A stretch of DNA of 60,367 bases from Beijerinckiaceae bacterium (GTDB lineage Bacteria > Pseudomonadota > Alphaproteobacteria > Rhizobiales > Beijerinckiaceae): assembly GCA_947370975.1 (NCBI GenBank), contig CANBNG010000023.1:1-60367 (forward strand), given 5' to 3'. Shown here one piece after another: positions 42,828 to 50,730 of the stretch. How positions within the stretch are numbered: position 1 is the stretch's first letter; the number at the start of each line of letters is the position of its first letter. The translations under genes were made by a program, and so were the position numbers. Under the pieces are notes generated by a model. That model did not search any database. It was not told the origin of the DNA and saw nothing but the letters and a program-made list of their open reading frames with translations.

Positions 42828-44600
42828 ATGTCTAAACAGATGACCGGGGCCGAAATGGTTGTCACGGCCCTGAAGGACCAGGGGGTTGAAACCATCTTCG
42901 GATATCCGGGTGGTGCTGTCCTGCCGATCTACGATGCTTTGTTCCAGCAGGATTTTGTCCAGCACGTTCTCGTGCGCCATGAGCAGGGCGCGGCCCATGC
43001 GGCGGAGGGTTATGCCCGCTCGTCCGGCAAGGTCGGCGTGCTGCTCGTCACCTCGGGGCCTGGCGCGACCAACGCCATCACCGGGCTCGCCGACGCCTTG
43101 ATGGATTCGATCCCGCTGGTGTGCATCACCGGCCAGGTGCCGACGCATCTCATCGGCTCGGACGCGTTCCAGGAATGCGACACGGTCGGCATCACGCGCC
43201 ATTGCACCAAGCACAATTATCTCGTGCGCTCGATCGAGGATCTGCCGCGCATCCTGCATGAGGCCTTCTATGTGGCCTCGCACGGTCGCCCGGGTCCGGT
43301 CGTCATCGACATCCCCAAGGACATCCAGTTCGCGGCGGGTCTCTACACCGGCCCGCAGAACATCCAGCACAAGACCTATCAGCCGCAGGTGAAGGGCGAT
43401 CTCGCCCGGATCCGCGAGGCCGTGGCCATGATGGCGGCTGCCAAGCGCCCGGTGTTTTACACCGGCGGCGGCGTCATCAATTCAGGGCCGGAGGCTTCGG
43501 CGCTCCTGCGCGAACTGGTCCAGCTCACCGGCTTCCCGATCACCTCGACGCTGATGGGGCTCGGCTCCTATCCGGCCTCAGGTGAGAATTGGCTCGGCAT
43601 GCTTGGCATGCACGGCACCTATGAGGCCAATCATGCGATGCATGATTGCGACCTGATGATTGCCGTCGGCGCGCGTTTCGACGATCGCATCACCGGCCGT
43701 CTGGATGCCTTCTCGCCGGGCTCGAAAAAGATCCATATCGATATCGATCCCTCCTCGATCAACAAGACCGTCAAGGTCGATCTCTCGATCATCGGCGATT
43801 GCGCCCATGTGCTGGAAGATCTCGTGCGCATCTGGCGCACGCAGGCGGCCCAGGTCGACAAGCCGGCGCTCGCGCAATGGTGGAAGCAGATCGATGTCTG
43901 GCGAGCGCGCAAGTCGCTCGCCTATCGTCCGTCGACAACAACCATCAAGCCGCAATACGCCATCCAGCGTTTGTATGAGCTGACGAAAAATCGTGACACC
44001 TACATCACGACGGAAGTCGGCCAGCATCAGATGTGGGCGGCCCAGCATTATCATTTTGAAGAGCCCAACCGCTGGATGACTTCGGGCGGTCTTGGCACCA
44101 TGGGCTATGGCCTGCCGGCGGCTGTCGGCGTGCAGATGGCCCATCCCAAGGCGCTTGTCATCGATATTGCGGGCGAGGCTTCGATCCTGATGAACATGCA
44201 GGAAATGTCGACAGCGCTGCAATATCGCCTGCCGGTGAAGATCTTCATCCTGAACAACGAATATATGGGCATGGTGCGCCAGTGGCAGCAATTGCTGCAT
44301 GGCGCGCGCTATTCCTCGAGCTATTCCGAAGCCCTGCCTGACTTCGTGAAACTTGCCGAAGCCTATGGCGGGCACGGCATTCGCTGTTCCGACCCGGCCA
44401 AGCTCGATGACGCGATCATGGAAATGATCGAGACGCCGAAGGCCGTGATCTTCGATTGTCTCGTCGAGAAGGAAGAAAATTGCTTCCCGATGATTCCGTC
44501 GGGCAAGGCGCATAATGAAATGATCCTTGCCGAACTTGGCGACGATGCCGGTGTCGAAATCGGCTCCATCATCGACGAGCGCGGCAAGCTGCTCGTCTGA
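42828..44600 (+). CDS. ilvB: Acetolactate synthase large subunit IlvB
   Basis: 590-residue thiamine-diphosphate enzyme, first common step of Val, Leu and Ile synthesis. The N-terminal FGYPGGAVLPIYDAL, the catalytic Glu in RHEQGAAHAAEGYAR, and SGPGATNAITGLADAL are standard. In the cofactor motif the usual Gly-Asp reads AGEAS (Glu450), with NNEYMGMVRQWQ following at the normal distance. The start ATG follows CGGAGCCAGAGCA. It forms an operon with ilvH, 38 bases downstream, and is preceded by the attenuator. Confidence 0.95.
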   Translation: MSKQMTGAEMVVTALKDQGVETIFGYPGGAVLPIYDALFQQDFVQHVLVRHEQGAAHAAEGYARSSGKVGVLLVTSGPGATNAITGLADALMDSIPLVCITGQVPTHLIGSDAFQECDTVGITRHCTKHNYLVRSIEDLPRILHEAFYVASHGRPGPVVIDIPKDIQFAAGLYTGPQNIQHKTYQPQVKGDLARIREAVAMMAAAKRPVFYTGGGVINSGPEASALLRELVQLTGFPITSTLMGLGSYPASGENWLGMLGMHGTYEANHAMHDCDLMIAVGARFDDRITGRLDAFSPGSKKIHIDIDPSSINKTVKVDLSIIGDCAHVLEDLVRIWRTQAAQVDKPALAQWWKQIDVWRARKSLAYRPSTTTIKPQYAIQRLYELTKNRDTYITTEVGQHQMWAAQHYHFEEPNRWMTSGGLGTMGYGLPAAVGVQMAHPKALVIDIAGEASILMNMQEMSTALQYRLPVKIFILNNEYMGMVRQWQQLLHGARYSSSYSEALPDFVKLAEAYGGHGIRCSDPAKLDDAIMEMIETPKAVIFDCLVEKEENCFPMIPSGKAHNEMILAELGDDAGVEIGSIIDERGKLLV

Positions 44601-44638
44601 TCCGCGCCGACCTTCATTCGAATGCAGAGTTGATTGTC

Positions 44639-45190
44639 ATGAACGCACCCGCAACACCGCCCTCGCCCTATTCCTCGGCGCTCGGCAAATCGAACATCGA
44701 GCGGCACACGCTCTCCGTCCTCGTCGACAACGAGCCCGGCGTGCTTGCGCGCGTCGTCGGCCTGTTTTCGGGTCGTGGCTATAATATCGAAAGCCTCACG
44801 GTCGCCGAAGTGGCGCATGGCGAGCATCTGTCGCGCATCACAATCGTGACCTCGGGCCCGCCCGAAGCCATCGAGCAGGTTGGCCATCAGCTCGAGCGGC
44901 TGGTGCCTGTGCATGCCGTGACCGATCTCACGCTGACCGGCAAGTCGCTGGAGCGCGAGCTGGCCATGATCAAGGTGCGGGGCAGGGGCGAGGATCGCTC
45001 CGAGGCGCTCCGCCTTGCCGAGGCCTTCCGGGCGCGCGTTATCGACGCTTCGACCGAAAGCTTCGTCTTCGAGCTGACGGGCGCTGCCGACAAGATCGAT
45101 TCCTTTGTCGAGCTGATGCGCCCCATCGGCCTGGTCGAGGTCTCGCGCACAGGCGTCGCCGCGATCTCGCGGGGACCGGCGCCGATTTGA
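44639..45190 (+). CDS. ilvH: Acetolactate synthase regulatory subunit IlvH
   Basis: 183-residue small subunit that stimulates IlvB and gives valine feedback inhibition. The ACT domain begins HTLSVLVDNEPGVLARVVGLF, with FSGRGYNIESLTV following. The second half, ELAMIKVRG onward, is the C-terminal dimerisation domain. A TTG nine bases upstream is in frame, but the ATG at 44639 is preferred. It lies between ilvB and ilvC as in most alphaproteobacteria. Confidence 0.95.
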   Translation: MNAPATPPSPYSSALGKSNIERHTLSVLVDNEPGVLARVVGLFSGRGYNIESLTVAEVAHGEHLSRITIVTSGPPEAIEQVGHQLERLVPVHAVTDLTLTGKSLERELAMIKVRGRGEDRSEALRLAEAFRARVIDASTESFVFELTGAADKIDSFVELMRPIGLVEVSRTGVAAISRGPAPI

Positions 45191-45198
45191 ATTTAACT

Positions 45199-45219
45199 CT
45201 CTCCCGGTCCTCGGGAGAG
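45199..45219. repeat. Short hairpin between ilvH and ilvC (repeat fragment)
   Basis: CTCTCCCG and CGGGAGAG form an eight-base-pair stem with a five-base loop, nine bases past the ilvH stop. It resembles a single module of the mosaic repeat seen at 26.9 and 39.7 kb. With no T run behind it, it may limit rather than stop read-through into ilvC. Confidence 0.6.
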
Positions 45220-45238
45220 GGGAAGCACCAGCTTTTCT

Positions 45239-45267
45239 TTGACGCAGGCGGACAACGCGCTTAGAAG
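45239..45267 (+). promoter_or_regulatory. Candidate ilvC promoter
   Basis: TTGACG (45239-45244), 17 bases, then TAGAAG (45262-45267); five of six and four of six consensus matches at the ideal spacing. A transcript would start near 45274, about 52 bases before the ilvC ATG. This suggests that ilvC can be expressed separately from ilvBH. Confidence 0.45.
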
Positions 45268-45325
45268 GCTCGATCACTTTGAAGGACGGCCCGCTTTCGT
45301 CCATGCTTACGGGGAAAACAGACCT

Positions 45326-46345
45326 ATGCGCGTCTATTATGATCGGGATGCCGACATCAACCTCATCAAGGGCAAGAAAGTCGCCGTTGTCGGCTACGGC
45401 TCGCAGGGCCATGCCCACGTCCTCAACATGCGCGATTCCGGCGTGAAGGATGTCGTCGTTGCGCTCCGCAAGGACTCAGCGACCGTCAAGAAGGCCGAAG
45501 GCGAAGGCCTGAAGGTCATGGAAGTGGCCGAAGCCGCAAAATGGGCCGACGTCGTCATGATGCTGACGCCCGACGAACTCCAGGCCGATATCTACACCGC
45601 CGAACTCGCCCCGAACATGAAGCAGGGCGCAGCCCTTCTGTTCGCGCATGGCCTGAACGTGCACTTCAACCTCATCGAGCCCCGCAAGGATCTCGACGTG
45701 CTCATGATCGCCCCCAAGGGCCCCGGTCACACGGTGCGCGGCGAATATCTCAAGGGCGGCGGCGTGCCCTGCCTCGTCGCGATCCATCAGGACGCGTCGG
45801 GCAATGCCCATGACCTCGGCCTGTCCTACGCTTCGGCAGTGGGCGGCGGTCGCGCCGGCATCATCGAGACGACCTTCAAGGAAGAATGCGAGACCGACCT
45901 GTTCGGCGAGCAGGTTGTCCTGTGCGGTGGCCTCGTCGAGCTGATCCGTGCCGGGTTCGAAACCCTGGTCGAAGCCGGCTATGCGCCGGAAATGGCCTAT
46001 TTCGAGTGCCTGCACGAAGTGAAGCTCATCGTCGACCTCATCTATGAGGGCGGCATTGCCAACATGAACTATTCGATCTCCAACACCGCCGAATATGGCG
46101 AGTATGTCACGGGTCCGCGCATCATCACGCCGGAGACCAAGGCCGAGATGAAGCGCGTTCTCGAGGACATCCAGTCCGGCAAGTTCACGCGCGACTGGAT
46201 GCTGGAAAACAAGGTCTCGCAGACCTCGTTCAAGGCGACCCGCGCCCGCAACAATGCCCACCAGATCGAGGCCGTCGGCGCGCAGCTGCGCGGCATGATG
46301 CCCTGGATCGGCAAGAACAAGCTGGTCGACACTGCCAAGAACTGA
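45326..46345 (+). CDS. ilvC: Ketol-acid reductoisomerase IlvC (class I)
   Basis: 339-residue enzyme that isomerises and reduces acetolactate using NADPH. MRVYYDRDADINLIKGKKVA is the usual N-terminus; the Rossmann loop GYGSQG is at 23-28. The knotted C-terminal domain carries metal ligands in the ETTFKEECETDLFGEQ stretch. An open frame extends 87 bases upstream, but those residues are not family-like and overlap the candidate promoter. Length is typical of the short class I form. A strong terminator follows. Confidence 0.96.
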   Translation: MRVYYDRDADINLIKGKKVAVVGYGSQGHAHVLNMRDSGVKDVVVALRKDSATVKKAEGEGLKVMEVAEAAKWADVVMMLTPDELQADIYTAELAPNMKQGAALLFAHGLNVHFNLIEPRKDLDVLMIAPKGPGHTVRGEYLKGGGVPCLVAIHQDASGNAHDLGLSYASAVGGGRAGIIETTFKEECETDLFGEQVVLCGGLVELIRAGFETLVEAGYAPEMAYFECLHEVKLIVDLIYEGGIANMNYSISNTAEYGEYVTGPRIITPETKAEMKRVLEDIQSGKFTRDWMLENKVSQTSFKATRARNNAHQIEAVGAQLRGMMPWIGKNKLVDTAKN

Positions 46346-46374
46346 GCCGGCAAGAACTTTCGGTGGAAAACATC

Positions 46375-46403
46375 AGGCCGGGGCATAAGCCCCGGCCTTT
46401 TTT
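46375..46403 (+). terminator. Rho-independent terminator after ilvC
   Basis: A ten-base-pair stem, AGGCCGGGGC with GCCCCGGCCT, a four-base loop (ATAA) and a run of six T residues (46098-46103 relative to the last stem base onward, i.e. up to 46403). It lies 30 bases past the ilvC stop and is the strongest terminator in the window. Confidence 0.9.
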
Positions 46404-46548
46404 GTCTTGGCAAAGCATTAGCTCAGCTGTAACATTTTCAGAATAAATGGTTTCTGTAGCTGCAATTTAGCAATTCGCGCCGGTTTTCCGATCCGGTTTT
46501 TCCAAGAACGGCGTTTTGCGCCGATTTCAGACAAATGGATTACCCTCC

Positions 46549-47001
46549 ATGGCTGGACGTTCCCTCTCGATGGATCTGCTTGAACATGTGCTGGCGCTGC
46601 GGGCGGAGCGTTGCTTCGACCGTTTGCAGGACGTCCTGAGCGCGCGGGTCACCTATCAGCTGGCGGGCGACCGGCGGCTGATGCCCTATGCGGGCACGTT
46701 TCAGGGGCGCACCAATGCCTGCGTCGCCTTTCAGTCGCTGGATGTGGAGTTCGAGCTGCGCGACTTCGAGCTTAGCCATACGCTGGCGGATGCGACGGGC
46801 GCGGCCGCGCGCTGGTGCGCCCGCTGGGTCAACCGCGGCACGCGCGAGACAGCGCTGATCCAGGGCTTCTCGCATCTGCGCTTTGCCGACGGGCTGGTGG
46901 TCGATTGGGTCGATTTCATCGACACAGCGACGGCCTCCTATCTCGCAGGCTGGCTGCCGGAGATGCCGGCCTTCTCGATGTCGGGCCCGGCAGGGCGCTA
47001 G
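46549..47001 (+). CDS. NTF2/SnoaL-like domain protein
   Basis: 150-residue protein with the alpha-plus-beta cone pattern of NTF2-like domains: an N-terminal helix (DLLEHVLALRAERCFDRLQDVLS), VTYQLAGD, a GTFQGRTNACVAFQ stretch, and paired strands with RWCARWVNRG and IQGFSHLRFADGLVVDWVDFID. Members may be enzymes or binding proteins; no substrate can be inferred. The frame is open 33 bases further upstream from a TTG. It is separated from ilvC by the terminator and about 145 bases of AT-rich sequence. Confidence 0.7.
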   Translation: MAGRSLSMDLLEHVLALRAERCFDRLQDVLSARVTYQLAGDRRLMPYAGTFQGRTNACVAFQSLDVEFELRDFELSHTLADATGAAARWCARWVNRGTRETALIQGFSHLRFADGLVVDWVDFIDTATASYLAGWLPEMPAFSMSGPAGR

Positions 47002-47090
47002 CGCGGCTGTGGGGCGCGTGTGAACGCCCGGGCGTTCGCCACGCCCGGCGACCTGTGCCAAAGTCAGTGCAGGACGCTCCCGGGGCCTGC

Positions 47091-48188
47091 ATGACCATTC
47101 GCATTGCGACGTTCAACCTGGAAAATCTCTACGCGCGGTTTGATTTCGCGGGCAAGGTGAACCGCGAGGCGCGGATTGTCGGCACCTATGCCGTCACCGA
47201 CAAAAGCGCCTATGAGGCCGTGCGGATGGCCTTCGAGGCGGTGGCCTCGGACGATATGCGCCAGCTCACAGCGCTCGCTCTTGCCGATACGCGGGCCGAT
47301 CTCGTCTGCCTGCAGGAGGTCGACAGCCAGCAGGCGCTGGATGTTTTCTACGCCAATTATCTCTACCCCGTGCTGCGTCAGATCTTCGCGCGCGCCGCCA
47401 AAGGATGGAGCGAGGCTGAGCGCCAGGCGCGCGATCCCGCTTTTTTCTACGATCACCGCCACGTCATCACCGGCAATGACACGCGTGGCATCGATGTCGG
47501 CGTGCTGGCCAACAGACCGGTGTCCACACGCTCCCATGCCGAGCTGACCTATGAGTGTCTCGACGGCGCGCCGCTCGATTGGGCGGCCATCGCGGCCCAT
47601 GGCATCAAACGGGAAGATCGCGTCTTGCGGCGCGATTGTCTGGCCATCGATATCGAGGTGGAGGGCGCGCCGCTCACCATCTTCAACTGCCATTTCAAAT
47701 CCATGACGCCCAACCATCCCCATGGCGACGGGCGTGCGGACAGCCAGCCCTTGCGTGCGGCCGAAGTCTGGGCGGTGCGTCAGCTGATCGAAGCGCGCTT
47801 TGGCGGCGCGCTCGCCGAGTCGAACTGGGTGATCTGCGGTGACTTCAACGATTTTTACGAAGTCGATGGCGTGCCTACGCGCCACAGCGCGCTGGGCCCC
47901 TTGCTGGCGGATGGCTTTGCGGTGGATCCGATGCAGGCGCGCGCGCTTGATGATCGCTGGACGCATTATTATCCCGAGGGCGATGCTTATGTGCAGCTCG
48001 ACTATATCCTGCTCTCGCCCCGCCTGGCGCGCGCCAATCCGCTGGCCGTGCCCGAGATCTTGCGCAAAGGCTTGCCCTGGCGCGTGCCGCGCCTCGAGCA
48101 CGCCCCGCGCTATCCCCGCATCGGCTGGGCCCGGCCCAAGGCCAGCGACCATTGCCCCGTGGTGATTGAGATCAATGTGCCCAAATAA
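47091..48188 (+). CDS. Endonuclease/exonuclease/phosphatase-family protein
   Basis: 365-residue EEP-fold metal-dependent phosphoesterase. The motifs occur in order: IATFNLENLY (4-13) at the start, CLQEVD with the Mg-binding Glu, HFKSM, CGDFNDFYEV and the final SDHCPVVIE with the catalytic Asp-His. The substrate could be nucleic acid, phosphoinositide or another phosphodiester. The frame is open 276 bases upstream through the preceding gene, but those residues are the shadow of that gene. No signal peptide is seen. Confidence 0.85.
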   Translation: MTIRIATFNLENLYARFDFAGKVNREARIVGTYAVTDKSAYEAVRMAFEAVASDDMRQLTALALADTRADLVCLQEVDSQQALDVFYANYLYPVLRQIFARAAKGWSEAERQARDPAFFYDHRHVITGNDTRGIDVGVLANRPVSTRSHAELTYECLDGAPLDWAAIAAHGIKREDRVLRRDCLAIDIEVEGAPLTIFNCHFKSMTPNHPHGDGRADSQPLRAAEVWAVRQLIEARFGGALAESNWVICGDFNDFYEVDGVPTRHSALGPLLADGFAVDPMQARALDDRWTHYYPEGDAYVQLDYILLSPRLARANPLAVPEILRKGLPWRVPRLEHAPRYPRIGWARPKASDHCPVVIEINVPK

Positions 48189-48195
48189 TCCAGCA

Positions 48196-48346
48196 TCGTC
48201 CTTGCGAGGCGCGCAGCGACGAAGCAATCCGTCTAACCCTCGCCACCCAAAGATGGATTGCCGCGTCGCTGCGCTCCTCGCAATGACGGCGGAAGGACGC
48301 TCTCTCACGGGCCGTCATTGCGAGCGGAGCGAAGCAATCCATCCTG
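48196..48346. repeat. Three copies of a TTGCGAG...GAAGCAATCC repeat
   Basis: Copy A (48196-48231) reads TTGCGAGGCGCGCAGCGACG then AAGCAATCC. Copy B (48252-48290) is inverted (GGATTGCC ... CCTCGCAATGACGGC). Copy C (48310-48344) is again direct (CGTCATTGCGAGCGGAGC then GAAGCAATCCATCC). B and C can pair along most of their length. The CGTCATTGCGAG element is a widespread intergenic bacterial repeat. It fills the 210-base gap before the phzF-like gene. Confidence 0.85.
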
Positions 48347-48398
48347 GGCATATTGCCAATGTGTGCGGTGAGGGCGGAATGAAGGCGAGGGAATGCAC

Positions 48399-49310
48399 AT
48401 GAAACGCAGTTTTTACACGCTCGATGTCTTCACGGACCGGCCATTGGCAGGCAATCCGCTGGCGGTGGTGCGCGAGTGCGAGGGGCTTGATAGCGCGCGC
48501 ATGCAGATGATTGCGCGCGAGTTCAACCTGTCGGAGACGGTTTTCCTGCTGCCGCCGCGCGATCCCGTCAACACGGCGCGGGCGCGCATTTTTACCCCGA
48601 CGCGCGAATTGCCCTTTGCCGGCCATCCGACGATTGGCGCAGCCGTGCTCATCGGTCTTCTGGAGGCGCCGGGCATGATTGCCGCGCGCGATCTTCTGAT
48701 CGTGATCGAAGAAGAGATCGACGCCATCGCCTGCACCGTGCGCCATCCCAAAGGCCGCACGCCGCGCGCCTCTTTCACGCTGCCGCGCCTGCCTGCGCCT
48801 GCGGGAATTGCGGGATCGAGTCTGGCCATTGCGGCGGCGCTTGGCCTGCGGGAAGACGATGTCGGCTTTGAGGGACATGCGCCCGCGATCTTCTCCGCCG
48901 GCAATCCCTTCTGTTTCGTGCCGATTGCCTCTGCCGGCGCGATGGCGCGCGTTGCGCCGGATCTCTTGGCCTGGCCCGCTGCCTTTGGCCATATGGAGCG
49001 GCCTGCCGCCTATCTCTACACGCGCGATTGCACGCAGGCCGACAGCGCCTTTCATGCGCGGATGTTTGCGCCGGGCCTTGGCATGATGGAAGATCCTGCA
49101 ACGGGCTCGGCGGTCGCTGCTTTTGCGGGCGCGCTCATGGTCAATGAAAAATATGCCGATGGTTCGCATACTTTGGTGATCGAGCAGGGCTTTGAAATGG
49201 GCCGACCGAGCCAGATCGTGCTCGGTCTCGATATTGTCGGCGGCAAATTGATGGAGGCATCCATCGGCGGTAGCGCTGTGATCGTGCAGCAGGGAACCAT
49301 CGACCTATGA
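48399..49310 (+). CDS. PhzF-family isomerase/epimerase
   Basis: 303-residue protein of the diaminopimelate-epimerase-like PhzF family. Signatures are LDVFTDRPLAGNPLAVV at the start, REFNLSETVFLLPP with the catalytic Glu, and RIFTPTRELPFAGHPTIGAA. DPATGSAVAAFAG opens the second half, and GFEMGRPSQI lies near the end. Substrate is unknown; most family members outside phenazine clusters are uncharacterised. Two ATGs (48393, 48399) follow GCGAGGG; the second has better spacing. It overlaps the Nudix gene by ATGA. Confidence 0.87.
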   Translation: MKRSFYTLDVFTDRPLAGNPLAVVRECEGLDSARMQMIAREFNLSETVFLLPPRDPVNTARARIFTPTRELPFAGHPTIGAAVLIGLLEAPGMIAARDLLIVIEEEIDAIACTVRHPKGRTPRASFTLPRLPAPAGIAGSSLAIAAALGLREDDVGFEGHAPAIFSAGNPFCFVPIASAGAMARVAPDLLAWPAAFGHMERPAAYLYTRDCTQADSAFHARMFAPGLGMMEDPATGSAVAAFAGALMVNEKYADGSHTLVIEQGFEMGRPSQIVLGLDIVGGKLMEASIGGSAVIVQQGTIDL

Positions 49311-50017
49311 TTGACGTCGAAATCGCGCAGGTCGATGCGATCGAGTGCACGCTTGAGCCCCATGACTGGGCCTATGCCCGCCGCCATCACGCAGAGATCG
49401 AGGCCTATTGGCGCAAGATAGCCGCGCGCAAGAGCGCTCTCTTTGACGGGCGCGTGCTGCTGCTCCATCGCTGCAGCCTGCGGGACGGGCGTTTTTCCGG
49501 ATGCTGTTTCGAGACGGCCTTCAGCCGCTTTCTCGCTTGGCGCGAACTCGGCTTTCGCGATCTCTCGGTGCGCAATTTCTTCGGCATGGCCGCCTTGCGC
49601 GCCGCCGATGGTGCGTTTCTGCTGGGCGAAATGGGGGCGCATACATCAAGCGCGGGCCATGTCTATTTTCCAGCCGGCACGCCCGACCCTTCCGATCTGC
49701 GCGAGGGGCGCGTGGATCTTGCCGCCAGCGTGATGCGCGAGCTGGAGGAAGAGACGGGCTTGCAGGGCCAGGATGTCGAGGTGCGCCCCGGCTGGACATT
49801 GGTGAACAAGGGCGGACGCATCGCCTTCATGCGCGAGATCCGCCTTGCCGAGACTGCCGAAACCGCGGTGGCGCGCATCCACGCCAATCTGGCGAAGCAG
49901 GCGGAGCCTGAATTGTCACGCATCCATATCGTGCGCTCGGCCGATGAGGCGGCAGAGCTCGATATGCCCGATTTCATGCTGCCCTATCTGCGCCACGCTT
50001 TCGCTCAGCCCGGATAG
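49307..50017 (+). CDS. Nudix-like hydrolase with degenerate Nudix box
   Basis: 236-residue protein. The core RELEEETGL (about residues 144-152) matches the last part of the Nudix box, GX5EX7REUXEEXGU. The Glu expected eight positions before the Arg is not there (Val/Asp instead), so the box is incomplete although the main Mg-binding Glu residues are present. An N-terminal region of about 85 residues (WAYARRHHAEIEAYWRKIAAR) resembles proteins annotated only as Nudix hydrolases. It is coupled to the phzF-like gene, and its 3' end overlaps the convergent lipoprotein gene by 13 bases. Confidence 0.75.
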   Translation: MIDVEIAQVDAIECTLEPHDWAYARRHHAEIEAYWRKIAARKSALFDGRVLLLHRCSLRDGRFSGCCFETAFSRFLAWRELGFRDLSVRNFFGMAALRAADGAFLLGEMGAHTSSAGHVYFPAGTPDPSDLREGRVDLAASVMRELEEETGLQGQDVEVRPGWTLVNKGGRIAFMREIRLAETAETAVARIHANLAKQAEPELSRIHIVRSADEAAELDMPDFMLPYLRHAFAQPG

Positions 50018-50352
50018 CCGTGGCGGCTTTTCGAGGCCGAGACGAGGCCGCGTGCTTCCCCATCCCGCCCCGCTGCACAGGCGCTGCGCGCACCGGCCAG
50101 TTCGTTCTGGATCTGATCGAACACCTTGGCGCCGACATTGCCGCTTTCGTAATCGGCCTTCATCACCGCGTCATAGCGCCCGATCACAGCCGCGCAGCCG
50201 CTGCCCTCGGGCATGGCGACGACAGGGAAACGGGTGGAATTATACCCGCCCGGTGCAACCGCTGGCGCAACGGCCACGGGCGTGGCTGCATTGCAGGCGG
50301 CAAGCAGAGGCAGGAGGACGAGGGAGCAAAGGGCAGGGCGCAGCGCTGGCAT
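50005..50352 (-). CDS. Small lipoprotein, unknown function
   Basis: 115-residue predicted lipoprotein. The signal LCSLVLLPLLAAC has a clean lipobox with Cys about 20. The mature part contains GCAAVIGRYDAVMKADYESGN, then KVFDQIQNELAGARSACAAG and the end ASKSRHGYP. This Cys pair and the SKSRHGYP ending recur in small uncharacterised proteins of Hyphomicrobiales. The frame is open 78 bases upstream, but that would bury the signal. Its 3' end overlaps the Nudix gene. Confidence 0.7.
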   Translation of the reverse strand: MPALRPALCSLVLLPLLAACNAATPVAVAPAVAPGGYNSTRFPVVAMPEGSGCAAVIGRYDAVMKADYESGNVGAKVFDQIQNELAGARSACAAGRDGEARGLVSASKSRHGYPG

Positions 50353-50431
50353 CGGGGCGAATCCTTCAGGTCTCGTGACGCCCGCAGGATCTTGAGCCGG
50401 GGGGTGCGGGTCAAGCTGAGCCATCGGCATC

Positions 50432-50461
50432 TTGCATGCGCCCCTGCGCTTGCGGTATGAA
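50432..50461 (+). promoter_or_regulatory. Candidate leuA promoter
   Basis: TTGCAT (50432-50437), 18 bases, TATGAA (50456-50461). The match to sigma-70 is moderate (three and four of six). A start near 50468 would place the leader peptide start 33 bases into the transcript. No better pair lies between the lipoprotein gene and the leader. Confidence 0.3.
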
Positions 50462-50500
50462 GAGAGTGGCCAAAGGGGCCATTTGCAAGCCGAGGACGCC

Positions 50501-50620
50501 GTGGCTCACATCGCCACCCTGAAGTTGACGCATGACGAGGGCCGCAAGGCTCCGCTGGCGCGCGCGCTTCTGACTTCCTCTCTGCCCACAGCCGGGCTGC
50601 TTCTTCTTATCCGCCCCTGA
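50501..50620 (+). CDS. leuA leader peptide, leucine-rich
   Basis: A 39-residue frame starting with GTG (CGAGGACGCC just upstream) and ending GLLLLIRP-stop. Ten residues are Leu, including four in a row encoded CTG-CTT-CTT-CTT, then Ile ATC (50597-50611). The stop codon TGA (50618-50620) lies in the 5' arm of the following hairpin. A shorter start, such as TTG at 50525, is possible. Leu codons placed just before a terminator upstream of leuA are the hallmark of leucine-sensitive attenuation; this is inferred here. Confidence 0.6.
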   Translation: MAHIATLKLTHDEGRKAPLARALLTSSLPTAGLLLLIRP

Positions 50621-50660
50621 GCGCCGGCCGGGCTTCCAGCCTGGGCACTCAGGGGTTTGT
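50591..50660 (+). promoter_or_regulatory. leuA attenuator: terminator and competing pairing
   Basis: CCCCTGAG (50614-50621) and CTCAGGGG (50648-50655) form a perfect outer stem around an inner GGCT/AGCC stem, followed by TTTGT. Alternatively GCCGGGCTG (50591-50599), which includes the first regulatory Leu codon, can pair with CAGCCTGGGC (about 50637-50646, allowing one bulge and one GU), which would break the terminator. leuA starts 75 bases after the hairpin. Confidence 0.55.
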
Positions 50661-50730
50661 GACATGAGATCCACCCGCAGCGCCGCAGATTCCCGATAGC
50701 GAAATCGCGCGACAAGACCAGGACAGACAA

